The notes below the pieces were generated by a model. The model saw only the letters and a list, made by a program, of their open reading frames with translations, searched no databases and was not told the DNA's origin. A program made the position numbers and the translations under genes. This document shows positions 50,078-60,180 of a DNA stretch of 64,000 nucleotides, piece by piece; positions within the stretch are counted from its first letter, which is position 1; the number at the start of each line of letters is the position of its first letter. Origin of the DNA: Desmonostoc muscorum FACHB-395 (GTDB lineage: Bacteria > Cyanobacteriota > Cyanobacteriia > Cyanobacteriales > Nostocaceae); assembly GCF_014698035.1 (NCBI RefSeq), contig NZ_JACJSF010000003.1:124001-188000 (forward strand). Direction: 5' to 3'.

Positions 50078-50521
50078 ATGAGACTCCATGATGTTAAGCC
50101 GCAAAAAGGCTCAAAGAAACGCAAGAAGCGTGTAGCCAGAGGTATTTCTGCTGGTCAAGGCGCTAGTGCTGGTCTAGGTATGCGGGGTCAAAAGTCTCGT
50201 TCTGGTAGCGGTACTCGACCCGGTTTTGAAGGTGGTCAACAGCCATTGTACCGCCGCTTACCGAAACTGAAGGGCTTTCCGATTGTTAATCAGAAGATTT
50301 ACACTACGATTAATGTAGAGAAGCTAGCCTCCCTTCCCGCTAATACGGAAGTAACTTTAGCCTCCTTGAAAGCAGCAGGTATCCTGACAGCTGTCAAAGG
50401 GCCATTGAAAATTTTGGGTAACGGCGAATTGAGCACTCCGCTCAAGGTACAAGCGGCAGCTTTCACAGGTACAGCTCGTAGCAAAATTGAGGCAGCTGGT
50501 GGGAGTTGTGAAGTCTTATGA
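50078..50521 (+). CDS. rplO: 50S ribosomal protein L15
   Basis: 147 residues. [22 protein letters not shown] and [30 protein letters not shown] are diagnostic. secY follows by 74 bases, as in the standard spc order. Confidence 0.98.
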   Translation: MRLHDVKPQKGSKKRKKRVARGISAGQGASAGLGMRGQKSRSGSGTRPGFEGGQQPLYRRLPKLKGFPIVNQKIYTTINVEKLASLPANTEVTLASLKAAGILTAVKGPLKILGNGELSTPLKVQAAAFTGTARSKIEAAGGSCEVL

Positions 50522-50595
50522 GTGAGCCGGAACAGCGCACTTAAATGTAAGCCAACTCGCTGTCAGCGCCTGGTTCACTATAAAGGTAGCACTCT

Positions 50596-51909
50596 ATGAT
50601 CAGTCGAGATAAAGCCCCAACGGCTCAAGAAACTTTTATGCAGATGGCACAAGCAGCCGGGCTTAGAGGTAGGCTGCTTGTTACTGTCGGTGTTTTAATT
50701 TTGGTTCGCCTGGGTATCTTCTTACCCGTACCAGGGATTGATAGACCCAGATTTGCCGAAGCTATATCGGGCAATAATTCCATATTCGGTTTATTGGATA
50801 TATTCTCCGGGCGAGGACTTTCGACTTTGGGCGTTTTTGCTCTAGGGATTTTACCCTTTATTAATGCGTCCATTATCATCCAATTGCTCACCGCGGCGAT
50901 TCCATCTTTAGAAAATTTACAGAAAAATGAAGGCGAAGCGGGTCGGCGGAAAATCTCGCAAATTACCCGCTATGTCACTGTATGTTGGGCAATTCTCCAA
51001 AGTACAGCTTTTTCAGCATTATTCCTCCAGCAATTTGCCTTAAATCCAGGGCCAATCTTTGTAGCTGAAACTGCGATCGCTCTGACTGCTGGTTCTATGT
51101 TCGTCATGTGGGCATCAGAACTCATTACAGAGCGGGGAATTGGCAATGGAGCATCATTGTTGATTTTTGTCAACATTGTCGCCTCATTACCAAAAGCTTT
51201 AGGTGATACTATCGATTTGGTGCAAGTCGGCGGTCGGGAAACAGTGGGTCGCGTCATCGTACTAATCTTAGTTTTCTTAGCAACCATTGTTGGTATTGTG
51301 GTTGTCCAAGAAGGAATGCGCCGCATCCCGATTATTTCGGCTCGTCGCCAAGTAGGTCGTAGAGTTTTGGCAGAGCAACGGAGCTTTTTACCCTTGCGGC
51401 TAAATCAAGGTGGCGTAATGCCAATTATCTTTGCCGCAGCTATCCTCAGTTTGCCATTGCTAATTGCAAATTTCGCCAAGAATGCTGAGTTGGCAAATAT
51501 AATTAACACTTATTTGAGTCCAAGCGGTTCTGGCTCTTGGGTCTATGCCTTGGTTTACATGATTTCCATTATTTTCTTCAGCTACTTCTATTCTTCGTTG
51601 ATTCTCAACCCGGTAGATGTAGCGCAGAATTTGAAGAAAATGGGTTCTAGTATTCCTGGCATTCGTCCCGGTAAAGCGACTAGTGAGTATATCGAGCGCG
51701 TTTCAAACCGACTCACCTTTTTGGGTGCTATCTTTTTAGGCTTGGTTGCTATTATCCCAACCGGTGTCGAAAGTGCTTTAGGAGTACCCACATTTAAGGG
51801 GCTAGGTGCTACCTCTCTGTTAATTCTAGTGGGCGTAGCGATTGATACGGCAAGACAAATCCAAACATACGTAATCTCTCAGCGCTATGAAGGAATGGTG
51901 AAACAATAG
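50596..51909 (+). CDS. secY: Protein translocase subunit SecY
   Basis: 437 residues, 10 membrane helices; channel of the Sec translocase in plasma and thylakoid membranes. [20 protein letters not shown], the plug-region [14 protein letters not shown], and cytoplasmic loop [12 protein letters not shown] are conserved. Stop overlaps the adk start by one base (ATAGTGACG). Confidence 0.97.
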   Translation: MISRDKAPTAQETFMQMAQAAGLRGRLLVTVGVLILVRLGIFLPVPGIDRPRFAEAISGNNSIFGLLDIFSGRGLSTLGVFALGILPFINASIIIQLLTAAIPSLENLQKNEGEAGRRKISQITRYVTVCWAILQSTAFSALFLQQFALNPGPIFVAETAIALTAGSMFVMWASELITERGIGNGASLLIFVNIVASLPKALGDTIDLVQVGGRETVGRVIVLILVFLATIVGIVVVQEGMRRIPIISARRQVGRRVLAEQRSFLPLRLNQGGVMPIIFAAAILSLPLLIANFAKNAELANIINTYLSPSGSGSWVYALVYMISIIFFSYFYSSLILNPVDVAQNLKKMGSSIPGIRPGKATSEYIERVSNRLTFLGAIFLGLVAIIPTGVESALGVPTFKGLGATSLLILVGVAIDTARQIQTYVISQRYEGMVKQ

Positions 51910-52460
51910 TGACGCGACTAATCTTCTTGGGGCCACCTGGAGCTGGTAAGGGAACACAAGCTCAATTATTGGCGGAACACTTGAATATTCCCCATATTTC
52001 TACTGGGGAAATATTAAGACAAGCTATGAAAGAGCAAACTCATTTGGGAATCAAAGCTCAAAACTATGTAAATAGCGGCGAGTTAGTCCCCGACCAGCTA
52101 GTGCAGGACTTGGTACAGGAGCGCCTCAACCAACCAGATGCAGAAAATGGTTGGATTCTTGATGGTTTTCCCCGTAAAGTGACGCAAGCAGCTTTTCTAG
52201 AAGAATTGCTGGTAACAATACATCAGAGTGGCGAAAGGGTAATTAATCTAGATGCACCAGATGATGTTGTGGTAAAACGTTTGCTAGCTAGAGGGCGAAA
52301 AGATGATACCGAAGAGGTAATTCGTCGTCGGTTAGAAGTGTACCGCGCTGAAACTGCACCTTTAATTGATTATTATCGCGATCGCCAAAAACTTTTAACA
52401 GTCAATGGCAATCAGTCCCAAGAAGAAGTCACTAGTGAACTGCAAAAGGTAATCGCTTGA
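51909..52460 (+). CDS. adk: Adenylate kinase, short form
   Basis: 183 residues. Interconverts ATP, AMP and ADP. P-loop [18 protein letters not shown], and DGFPR AMP-binding. The LID is the short type ([15 protein letters not shown]) without zinc cysteines. GTG start, coupled to secY. map, common next in other bacteria, is missing. Confidence 0.97.
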   Translation: MTRLIFLGPPGAGKGTQAQLLAEHLNIPHISTGEILRQAMKEQTHLGIKAQNYVNSGELVPDQLVQDLVQERLNQPDAENGWILDGFPRKVTQAAFLEELLVTIHQSGERVINLDAPDDVVVKRLLARGRKDDTEEVIRRRLEVYRAETAPLIDYYRDRQKLLTVNGNQSQEEVTSELQKVIA

Positions 52461-52650
52461 GGATCAGGGAGTAGGGGAGGAGCTACAGTAATTCTTCCCC
52501 CAATTCCCAATGTCCCATGCCCTCCCAAGAAACAGATCAATTTTAGCTAAGATATATTAATAAACTGTTGATATATTTCTTAAAATGTGTTCTCTTGCAG
52601 ATGAAGTGCTGCAACTGAACACGAAATTGTTGAGTTGAGGAAAAAACAAA

Positions 52651-52875
52651 TTGTCTAAGCAAGATTTGATTGAAATGGAAGGCACGGTTACAGAGTCCTT
52701 GCCCAATGCGATGTTTCGCGTTGACTTGGACAATGGCTTTAACGTGCTAGCTCACATTTCCGGCAAGATTCGCCGCAACTATATCAAGATTTTGCCCGGC
52801 GATCGCGTCAAGGTAGAGTTAACTCCTTATGACTTGACCAAAGGCAGAATTACCTATCGACTACGAAAGAAGTAA
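52651..52875 (+). CDS. infA: Translation initiation factor IF-1
   Basis: 74 residues, OB fold, blocks the A site during initiation. [20 protein letters not shown] and [20 protein letters not shown] are typical. Start is TTG at 52651 with GAGG about 13 bases before; no ATG is possible without losing conserved residues. Confidence 0.96.
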
Positions 52876-52992
52876 CTATATGTAGAGAATTTTACCATAA
52901 AATCATCCTTTTGACTGTTTGCTAGTCAAATTAATGGATTGTTTTCTCTAAAAATGCTATAATTTAATATTTGGAGTCAAAAAATAAAAGGC

Positions 52993-53106
52993 ATGAAAGT
53001 TAGAGCCTCAGTCAAGAAAATTTGTGAAAAGTGTAGCGTGATCAAACGTCGTGGTCGCGTCATGGTGATCTGCGTGAACCCCAAGCACAAGCAACGTCAA
53101 GGATAA
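52993..53106 (+). CDS. rpmJ: 50S ribosomal protein L36
   Basis: 37 residues: [14 protein letters not shown], then [12 protein letters not shown], ending NPKHKQRQG. Zinc ligands C11, C14, C27 and H32 are all present, so it is the zinc-binding form. It stands between infA and rpsM, the standard place. The AGGC before ATG is a weak ribosome-binding site. Confidence 0.97.
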   Translation: MKVRASVKKICEKCSVIKRRGRVMVICVNPKHKQRQG

Positions 53107-53222
53107 CGCTCTGACAAACAGAGTGAGTTGCAGGACGCGTATCATCATTAACAACGAAAAAACGCGATTGATCACGTTTTTCCAACCAACAGTAATTGCG
53201 AAAACAATAGGGAGAGTTCATT

Positions 53223-53603
53223 GTGGCACGGATTGCCGGAGTAGACCTTCCACGCGATAAGCGCGTTGAAATCGGTCTAACTTATATCTACGGAATTGGT
53301 TTATCACGCGCTCAAGAAATTATAGCGGCTACTGGTGTGAATCCAGACACCCGCGTTAAGGACTTAAGTGATGCCGATGTTACAGCCCTGCGAGGCGAAA
53401 TAGAAAGCAACTATCAAGTTGAAGGCGACTTGCGGCGTTTGGAGTCTTTGAACATCAAGCGCTTAGTTGACATTGGTACTTACAGAGGTCGCCGTCATCG
53501 CATGGGCTTACCAGTCAGAGGACAAAGAACTCGCACCAATGCCAGAACCCGTCGAGGCAGAAGGCAGACAGTGGCTGGGAAGAAGAAGGCTCCAGGGAAA
53601 TAA
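53223..53603 (+). CDS. rpsM: 30S ribosomal protein S13
   Basis: 126 residues, head protein touching P-site t[23 protein letters not shown] and [20 protein letters not shown] are typical. GTG start with AGGGAG ahead. Confidence 0.98.
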   Translation: MARIAGVDLPRDKRVEIGLTYIYGIGLSRAQEIIAATGVNPDTRVKDLSDADVTALRGEIESNYQVEGDLRRLESLNIKRLVDIGTYRGRRHRMGLPVRGQRTRTNARTRRGRRQTVAGKKKAPGK

Positions 53604-53657
53604 ATTTGCAACGCTTGCTAATCAGAGCAAGTTTTACCTTAAATCAACTAAACAAGT

Positions 53658-54053
53658 ATGGCGAGACAACCAACTAAAAAATCCGGGAGCAAGAAGCAGA
53701 AACGGAACGTACCAAGTGGGATGGCCTACATCCAGTCTACTTTCAACAATAGCATTGTCACCATTACCGATCAAAATGGAGATGTCATCTCCTGGGCCAG
53801 CGCTGGTTCTAGCGGTTTTAAGGGAGCAAAAAAGGGAACTCCCTTTGCAGCGCAAACTGCTGCTGAAAGTGCGGCCCGTAGAGCTATAGATCAAGGAATG
53901 CGCCAAATTGAGGTAATGGTAAGTGGACCAGGAGCAGGTAGAGAAACCGCTATCCGCGCACTTCAAGGAGCAGGACTGGAAATTACACTCATTCGGGATA
54001 TTACCCCCATTCCTCACAATGGCTGCCGTCCACCCAAACGCCGTCGAGTTTAA
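53658..54053 (+). CDS. rpsK: 30S ribosomal protein S11
   Basis: 131 residues, platform protein at the mRNA exit. [21 protein letters not shown] and [28 protein letters not shown] are conserved. The antisense frame over this gene is a shadow. Confidence 0.98.
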
Positions 54054-54380
54054 ATACCAAGACTTGGGCATTGAGGACGAGAAGCTACAACCAAAGAAAG
54101 TAAAGTTACTTACAATGACCGCTTGGGCGGATAACGTGCAAACTGTCATTGGGTGAAAACTTGGGCCACCAAAAGCGAATCAGATTTTCCTGTAGGGAAA
54201 GCTGTTAAACTTTGGGAACCCAAAATATTATTAGCGCCTGAAAGCTCAATAGGAGCGTCAAACTATACCGTAATTTCATACTAGTAGTTTGATAGACCTA
54301 TAACCTACAGGACATAAAGTCAATTCGGGAGGCAATTGATTTGTCTGCTAGCAGCACCTTAGAAAAAGGGAGGCTCATCC
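54054..54380. other. rpsK-rpoA spacer
   Basis: 327 bases. It contains a potential hairpin CAAACTA/TAGTTTG (54260-54292) and, at the right end, a strong GGGAGG 8 bases before the rpoA GTG. No gene or heptamer array was seen. Its length suggests an extra promoter or a processing site for rpoA. Confidence 0.4.
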
Positions 54381-55328
54381 GTGGCGCAGTTTCAGATTGA
54401 ATGTGTAGAGTCGAATACTGAAGAAAGTCGGAACCATTACAGTAAATTTGTTCTGGAACCTCTAGAACGCGGTCAAGGAACAACGGTTGGCAACGCACTA
54501 CGGCGGGTTTTACTGTCTAACCTAGAAGGTACAGCAGTTACAGCAGTGCGGATTGCAGGCGTTTCACACGAGTTTGCCACAGTTCCGGGCGTGCGGGAAG
54601 ATGTACTGGAAATCCTCATGAAAATGAAGGAAGTTATCCTCAAAAACTATTCCTCACAGCCTCAGATTGGTAGATTACTCGTTAGCGGCCCAGCAACAAT
54701 TACTGCGGCACATTTTGATTTACCTAGTGAAGTAGAAGTCATCGATCAGACCCAGTATGTAGCCACCATCGCTGAAGGTGGAAAGCTGGAAATGGAATTT
54801 CGGATCGAGAAAGGCAAAGGCTATCGCACTGTAGAGCGAGGACGTGAGGAAGCCACATCGTTGGATTTTCTCCAAATCGACTCAATATTTATGCCGGTGC
54901 GAAAAGTCAACTATAGTGTTGAAGAATCTCGTGGGGAAGGCTTGATTCCAAAAGACCGACTACTGTTGGAAGTTTGGACAAATGGCAGTATTTCTCCTCA
55001 AGAAGCACTATCTTCTGCTGCTGCGATCTTGGTAGATTTATTCAACCCGTTGAAAGACATCTCCCTAGAACCAACAGACACAGGTTCGGATATTCCAGAC
55101 GATCCAACTGCCCAGATACCCATCGAAGAGTTACAACTTTCCGTGCGGGCATATAACTGTCTCAAACGGGCACAAGTTAACTCTGTGGCAGATTTGTTGG
55201 ATTATACCCAAGAAGACCTCTTAGAAATTAAGAACTTTGGGCAGAAATCAGCAGAAGAAGTCGTGGAAGCTTTGCAGCGACGCTTGGGCATCACCCTGCC
55301 AATGGAAAGAGGCTCTAAACACCCTTAA
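54381..55328 (+). CDS. rpoA: RNA polymerase subunit alpha
   Basis: 315 residues. N-terminal dimerisation domain (FVLEPLERGQGTTVGNALRRVLL) and C-terminal domain that binds UP elements and regulators (LSVRAYNCLKRAQVNSVADLL, KNFGQKSAEEV). GTG start with GGGAGG 8 bases before. rplQ follows 31 bases later. Confidence 0.98.
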   Translation: MAQFQIECVESNTEESRNHYSKFVLEPLERGQGTTVGNALRRVLLSNLEGTAVTAVRIAGVSHEFATVPGVREDVLEILMKMKEVILKNYSSQPQIGRLLVSGPATITAAHFDLPSEVEVIDQTQYVATIAEGGKLEMEFRIEKGKGYRTVERGREEATSLDFLQIDSIFMPVRKVNYSVEESRGEGLIPKDRLLLEVWTNGSISPQEALSSAAAILVDLFNPLKDISLEPTDTGSDIPDDPTAQIPIEELQLSVRAYNCLKRAQVNSVADLLDYTQEDLLEIKNFGQKSAEEVVEALQRRLGITLPMERGSKHP

Positions 55329-55359
55329 GAAAAACCTTCATAATTCATAGTGCATAATT

Positions 55360-55710
55360 ATGCGTCACCGTTGTCGCGTCAAAAAACTCAGTAAACCAGC
55401 CGATCAACGCCGTGCTTTACTGCGATCGCTCGCCACCGAGCTGATCCGTCATGGTAAGATCACCACCACTTTAATTAGAGCGAAAGTTCTAAGAAGTGAA
55501 GTGGAAAAAATGATTACCCTAGCCAAAAATGGCTCCTTGTCAGCACGTCGGGAAGCCCTTGGCTATATCTTCGACAAACAACTGGTTCACGCTCTATTTG
55601 AGCAAGCTCCAACTCGATACGGCGATCGCCAGGGCGGTTATACCCGCATCCTGCGTACCGTACCGCGTCGGGGTGATAATGCAAAAATGGCAATAATTGA
55701 ATTGGTTTAA
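55360..55710 (+). CDS. rplQ: 50S ribosomal protein L17
   Basis: 116 residues at the tunnel exit. [20 protein letters not shown] and [21 protein letters not shown] are typical. Follows rpoA as in the alpha operon of most bacteria. Confidence 0.98.
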   Translation: MRHRCRVKKLSKPADQRRALLRSLATELIRHGKITTTLIRAKVLRSEVEKMITLAKNGSLSARREALGYIFDKQLVHALFEQAPTRYGDRQGGYTRILRTVPRRGDNAKMAIIELV

Positions 55711-55780
55711 GTCATTGGTCATTGGTCATTAGTCATTGGTTATTCACAAATGACAAAGGACAAATGACAAAGGACAAAAT
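55711..55780. repeat. Inverted heptamer array, rplQ-truA
   Basis: TCATTGG/TCATTAG units left and GACAAAT/GGACAAA units right. The last AAAGGA stands about 10 bases before the truA ATG. Confidence 0.8.
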
Positions 55781-55784
55781 CTGT

Positions 55785-56633
55785 ATGTTAGAAAGCCACC
55801 AGCCTACACAAACTCATCGAGTAGCCTTGGTAATCCAATACCTGGGCACTCATTTTCATGGCTGGCAACGGCAAAAACAACACCGGACAGTCCAAGAAGA
55901 GATCGAAATTGCGATCGCTACTATTCTTGGGCATCATGTAACATTACACGGTGCTGGGCGAACCGATTCTGGAGTTCACGCTGCTGCTCAAGTAGCCCAT
56001 TTTGAAGCAACAGGTTTTATTCCGCCTCACAAGTGGGCAACAATCCTCAACAGCTACCTGCCGCCAGATATATTAATCAGGGCTTCAGCTAGTGTCGATA
56101 ACCGTTGGCACGCTCGCTTTAGTGCAGCCTATCGACGGTATCGCTACACAATATATACTGAAGATCGGCTTAACTTGTTTGTAAGACCCTTCAGTTGGCA
56201 TTATTATTATGCACCCCTGGATGAATCTTTAATCCAAGCTGCCTTGAAACCTCTCTTGGGAAAGCATCACTTAGCTGCTTTTCACCGTGCAGGCTCAAAG
56301 CGATCGCATTCCTGGGTAGAGGTGCAAGCAGCAGAGTGTCGTCGCAGTGGGCCATTTATCCATATTGAAATACAGGCAGATGGATTTTTGTATGGCATGG
56401 TACGGCTGTTGGTAGGGATGCTGGTAGAAGTAGGTTCTGGACAACGAACACTTTCTAGCTTCACCGAACTCTGGAAAGAAGAACGCCGGGAAGAAGTGAA
56501 ATATGCCGCACCGCCTCAAGGCTTGTGCTTGTTGCGAGTCGGCTATCCCGATTTTCCCTTTCCAAAAGAGATTTGGTACGACACCTTGCCAAAGTTCGTC
56601 ACTAGTCAAGAGTCATTAGTCATTGGTTCTTAG
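55785..56633 (+). CDS. truA: tRNA pseudouridine(38-40) synthase TruA
   Basis: 282 residues from the ATG at 55785; the frame is open upstream, but those 21 residues come from heptamer repeat sequence. Catalytic D61 in GAGRTDSGVHA; LVIQYLGTHFHGWQRQ opens the fold. The gene sits between rplQ and rplM, as in many cyanobacteria. Confidence 0.95.
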   Translation: MLESHQPTQTHRVALVIQYLGTHFHGWQRQKQHRTVQEEIEIAIATILGHHVTLHGAGRTDSGVHAAAQVAHFEATGFIPPHKWATILNSYLPPDILIRASASVDNRWHARFSAAYRRYRYTIYTEDRLNLFVRPFSWHYYYAPLDESLIQAALKPLLGKHHLAAFHRAGSKRSHSWVEVQAAECRRSGPFIHIEIQADGFLYGMVRLLVGMLVEVGSGQRTLSSFTELWKEERREEVKYAAPPQGLCLLRVGYPDFPFPKEIWYDTLPKFVTSQESLVIGS

Positions 56634-56698
56634 TAACTACAAATGACAAAAGACAAATGACTAATGACAAATTAAAAATGACAAAGGACAAATGACAA
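56604..56698. repeat. Inverted heptamer array, truA-rplM
   Basis: AGTCATT units overlap the end of truA (encoding part of its C-terminus), then TGACAAA/TGACTAA/GGACAAA units run to rplM. The last right-hand unit supplies the rplM start codon. Confidence 0.85.
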
Positions 56699-57160
56699 AT
56701 GACAACAGTTAAAACATACCTTCCTTCTCAAGCAACCCTTGAGCGTGAGTGGTACATAGTAGATGCCACCGATAAACGCCTCGGTCGCCTCGCCAGCGAA
56801 ATCGCCCAGGTATTGAGAGGCAAAAAGAAACCCGAATATACACCTCATCTAGATACAGGTGACTTCGTAATCGTCATTAATGCCGAGAAAGTAGCAGTTA
56901 CAGGCAAAAAGCGCACTCAAAAGCTTTACCGCCGCCATTCTGGTCGTCCCGGTGGCATGAAAACCGAAACTTTTGCTAAACTGCAAGACCGCATACCAGA
57001 GCGGATTTTAGAACAAGCTGTTAAAGGTATGCTACCTAAAAATAGCCTGGGTAAGCAGTTGTTCACCAAGCTGAAAGTTTACGCTGGGCCTACGCATCCC
57101 CATGATGCTCAAAAACCTAAAGAACTAAAAGTTAATACAATTCCTGGAGAAGAAAATTAA
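56699..57160 (+). CDS. rplM: 50S ribosomal protein L13
   Basis: 153 residues, an early-assembly protein. [20 protein letters not shown] and [26 protein letters not shown] are typical. The ATG and second codon (ATGACA) are part of the last heptamer unit, with AAGGA 10-13 bases before. It overlaps rpsI by one base. Confidence 0.97.
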   Translation: MTTVKTYLPSQATLEREWYIVDATDKRLGRLASEIAQVLRGKKKPEYTPHLDTGDFVIVINAEKVAVTGKKRTQKLYRRHSGRPGGMKTETFAKLQDRIPERILEQAVKGMLPKNSLGKQLFTKLKVYAGPTHPHDAQKPKELKVNTIPGEEN

Positions 57161-57576
57161 TGGTAGTAGCAGATGCCAATAGCGGTCGCGCCGTATACTG
57201 GGGTACTGGCCGTCGTAAGAACGCAGTAGCACGGGTACGCTTGGTTCCAGGCACTGGTCAATTGACTGTGAATGGTAAAGATGGAAACTTGTATTTCCAA
57301 TTTAACCCCAACTACCTGGGAGTGATCAAAGCACCCCTGGAAACTCTGGGACTAGAAAACGAATATGACATTTTGGTGAAAGCAGAAGGCGGCGGCTTGA
57401 CCGGACAGGCTGATTCTGTTCGTTTGGGAGTTGCTCGTGCTTTATGCCAACTAGACCCAGACAACCGCCCACCTTTGAAAACCGAAGGTTATTTGACTCG
57501 CGATCCGAGAGCAAAAGAGCGGAAGAAATATGGTTTACATAAAGCCCGGAAAGCACCTCAGTACTCTAAGCGTTAG
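57160..57576 (+). CDS. rpsI: 30S ribosomal protein S9
   Basis: 138 residues, its C-terminal tail reaching P-site t[22 protein letters not shown] and the end [18 protein letters not shown] are diagnostic. TAATG overlap with rplM; GGAGAAG before the ATG. Confidence 0.98.
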   Translation: MVVADANSGRAVYWGTGRRKNAVARVRLVPGTGQLTVNGKDGNLYFQFNPNYLGVIKAPLETLGLENEYDILVKAEGGGLTGQADSVRLGVARALCQLDPDNRPPLKTEGYLTRDPRAKERKKYGLHKARKAPQYSKR

Positions 57577-57587
57577 AAATTGGGCAA

Positions 57588-57617
57588 GTGGGTATGGGGC
57601 ATCTCCCCACTCCCCAC
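57588..57617 (+). other. Hairpin between rpsI and rpmE
   Basis: GTGGG-TAT-GGGG pairs with CCCC-ACT-CCCAC, a GC-rich hairpin without T-run, 12 bases after the rpsI stop. It could reduce read-through or stabilise the upstream mRNA end. Confidence 0.4.
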
Positions 57618-57678
57618 TCTGTAGCTGCAATTGAACGCTGAAAGTTATAATTTATATAGATTCATCACAAAAAGAACA

Positions 57679-57921
57679 ATGGCTAAAGCTGATATTCACC
57701 CCAAGTGGTATCCAGACGCTAAAGTTTACTGCAACGGTCAAGTTGTTATGACCATTGGCTCTACGAAGCCAGAATTGCATGTAGATGTTTGGTCTGGAAA
57801 TCACCCATTTTACACCGGCACTCAGAAGATTATTGACACTGAAGGTCGAGTAGAGCGCTTCCTCCGCAAGTACGGTATGAGCAGCACTCAAACATCTGGC
57901 GACGAACAAGACAAAAAGTAG
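57679..57921 (+). CDS. rpmE: 50S ribosomal protein L31, zinc-free form
   Basis: 80 residues from the ATG at 57679 (MAKADIHPKWYPDAKVYCNG). Only one Cys remains; the other zinc ligands of C+ type L31 are replaced (VWSGNHPFYTG where CxxC would be). C-terminal FLRKYGM is typical. An ATT/TTG-started extension upstream is not supported. Confidence 0.95.
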   Translation: MAKADIHPKWYPDAKVYCNGQVVMTIGSTKPELHVDVWSGNHPFYTGTQKIIDTEGRVERFLRKYGMSSTQTSGDEQDKK

Positions 57922-58024
57922 CGAGTTGGCTCTGCTGTTAACGACGGCCCTGCATCAGCTGGGTCGATTTTCATTTATATGCTCGAGCCAATTTGTTATT
58001 TTTTAAGGAGCGATCGCACTCGTC

Positions 58025-59122
58025 ATGGCTGAATCATACTTACTGGACAAACTAAAATCCGTTGAACAAACTTTTAATGAATTAACACGTCGTCTTGGCG
58101 ACCCCGATACCGCTAGCAATCCTGATGAATATCAAGAAATTGCTAAGTCTCGTTCTTCTTTGGAAGAGGTTGTTGATACTTATGAAATTTGGAAAACAGC
58201 CCAAGAAGACTTGACCGGAGCGCGTCAGGTTTACAAAGAATCTGCAAGTGACCCAGAGTTGCAAGAAATGGCATCACTGGAAGTAAAAGAACTTGAAGAA
58301 AAAATAGAACATTTAGAGTCTCGCTTGAAAGTCTTACTGCTACCACGCGACCCCAATGATGAAAAGAATATCATGTTGGAAATTCGCGCTGGTACTGGTG
58401 GCGATGAAGCAAGCATTTGGGCTGGTGATTTGATGCAGATGTACACCCGCTATGCCCAGACTCAAGGTTGGAAAGTTTCTCTAGTGAGCGAATCTCGTGG
58501 AGAAATGGGTGGCTGGAAAGAGGTCATTCTCGAAATTAAAGGTAATGATGTTTACAGCCAGCTAAAGTTTGAAGCTGGGGTGCATCGTGTGCAGCGCGTG
58601 CCGGCAACTGAATCTGGGGGACGGGTTCATACTTCCACAGCTACCGTGGCGATTATGCCAGAGGTGGATGATGTGGAAATTCACATTGATCCGAAAGATA
58701 TTGAAATGACTACAGCCCGTTCTGGTGGTGCTGGTGGACAAAACGTCAACAAGGTGGAAACAGCCGTTGACTTGATGCACAAACCAACGGGAATACGCAT
58801 TTTCTGTACAGAAGAACGCAGCCAGTTGCAAAACAAAGAACGGGCGATGCAAATTCTGCGGGCGAAGTTGTATGACATTAAGTTAGGCGAACAACAAGCA
58901 GCTGTTACTTCCATGCGGCGATCGCAGGTTGGTACTGGATCGCGATCGGAAAAAATTCGCACCTATAATTATAAAGATAACCGCGCTACCGATCATCGGT
59001 TAGGTCAGAATTATTCCCTTACCCCTGTTTTGGATGGTGATTTAGAAACGCTTATCCAATCTTGTATATCTCTAGACCAACAAGAACGTCTGGCGGAGTT
59101 AGCGACTTCTGCCGCTAACTAA
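58025..59122 (+). CDS. prfA: Peptide chain release factor 1
   Basis: 365 residues; releases peptides at UAA and UAG. Codon-recognition PAT motif at 193-195, catalytic GGQ at 237-239. Full length. AAGGAG stands about 12 bases before the ATG. Last gene of the conserved cluster. Confidence 0.98.
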   Translation: MAESYLLDKLKSVEQTFNELTRRLGDPDTASNPDEYQEIAKSRSSLEEVVDTYEIWKTAQEDLTGARQVYKESASDPELQEMASLEVKELEEKIEHLESRLKVLLLPRDPNDEKNIMLEIRAGTGGDEASIWAGDLMQMYTRYAQTQGWKVSLVSESRGEMGGWKEVILEIKGNDVYSQLKFEAGVHRVQRVPATESGGRVHTSTATVAIMPEVDDVEIHIDPKDIEMTTARSGGAGGQNVNKVETAVDLMHKPTGIRIFCTEERSQLQNKERAMQILRAKLYDIKLGEQQAAVTSMRRSQVGTGSRSEKIRTYNYKDNRATDHRLGQNYSLTPVLDGDLETLIQSCISLDQQERLAELATSAAN

Positions 59123-59131
59123 TTTCTGCTG

Positions 59132-59578
59132 TTAAATATCCTGTAAAACCACTTGTTGTACTGTTGCTTTTAACACAGACAGGTGGTTTTCTAATATCGC
59201 GTGGAGTATATCTTCTATTTCACTGGGATAATGATAATAGGCAAATTCGTACTTCATAACGTAATTTAACTTCGCCCATTCCTTTAGGGTTTCACAAGTA
59301 TAAATTAGCTTTTCCACTTCTTCTTGCCAACGTGCAAAAATCCGGTAGCTAAAAAAGCTGCTGCATATATTGCCTTTTGCATCCCAGTAGGAAATACACA
59401 CTTGATGCTTCAGAAGGTGGATTTTTTTGATTTGCTTAACATCATAGCCTTTAACTTTTAAAGCTTCTTTGGTTTCTGTGTCAGAAATGTTCCACTGTTC
59501 TGGTTTAATTTTATTAGTGGCTATAAGGTTTTTACCTTTGCGGCGATATTGATTAATTTTGCGTGGCTTGCGAAACAT
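59132..59578 (-). CDS. Protein of unknown function
   Basis: 148 residues, basic and aromatic-rich, without membrane segments or recognised motifs (HLLKHQVCISYWDAKGN; YEFAYYHYPSEIEDIL). It converges on prfA with a 9-base gap. I do not recognise a family; the composition is natural and the frame is clear of the neighbouring gene. Confidence 0.6.
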   Translation of the reverse strand: MFRKPRKINQYRRKGKNLIATNKIKPEQWNISDTETKEALKVKGYDVKQIKKIHLLKHQVCISYWDAKGNICSSFFSYRIFARWQEEVEKLIYTCETLKEWAKLNYVMKYEFAYYHYPSEIEDILHAILENHLSVLKATVQQVVLQDI

Positions 59579-59817
59579 GATGCACCTTCGATATTATTTC
59601 TCGCAGCAAAGTCTAGCTACTAGCACAACCGCCGTAGCAAACTAAGTTTTTTGGGTTGATTAAAGATAGATGGGTTATTCTACTAGCTTGATGCCTATAG
59701 TTGCCGATTTACAACCAGAGATATAGTTTAGTACTAAAACACAAGGCTGTCAATATAAAAGTAAACTTGTAATATTGAAAGTAGACTTGTAAATAAAGTT
59801 GGCTAGCTATATAAGCA

Positions 59818-60180
59818 GTGAAGATCGAAAGCAAACAAAAACTGATTGAAATCATTAAACTAGCTCGCGGTTCAATGAGTCAGCGAGCATTTGGTAAGCT
59901 TTTGGGGGTATCTGCTACTGCTGTTCAGATGTGGGAAAAAGGTGTGAAGGTTCCAGATACAGAAAATTTGGCTCGAATCGCATCGAAAGCAGGCTACACA
60001 ATGGAAGAGTTAATCAGCTGCATAGATGGCAAGCCAATTCCAGAAACCTCAGATTTGAGCCTGATTCTTAGACAAATCCAGCACATGCCTTTGGCCCAAG
60101 TGGCTCAAATCGTCCAAGCTGCGGCAGATAGATTGGCTGCTGTGGCTGAAGCATCCGGGGATGAAGCGAAAGCTAGTTGA
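59818..60180 (+). CDS. XRE-type helix-turn-helix regulator
   Basis: 120 residues. HTH at about 8-62 (SMSQRAFGKLLGVSATAVQMW, EKGVKVPDTENLARIASKAG), then a helical Ala-rich C-terminal part. GTG start at 59818. The stop overlaps a second small frame (next entry). Such regulators sit in accessory regions; the target is unknown. Confidence 0.82.
   Translation: MKIESKQKLIEIIKLARGSMSQRAFGKLLGVSATAVQMWEKGVKVPDTENLARIASKAGYTMEELISCIDGKPIPETSDLSLILRQIQHMPLAQVAQIVQAAADRLAAVAEASGDEAKAS

Noticed and set aside
53634..54149. 171-codon minus-strand open frame
   Set aside because: It lies opposite rpsK, has unnatural Ser/Cys-rich composition, and is a shadow of the real gene.
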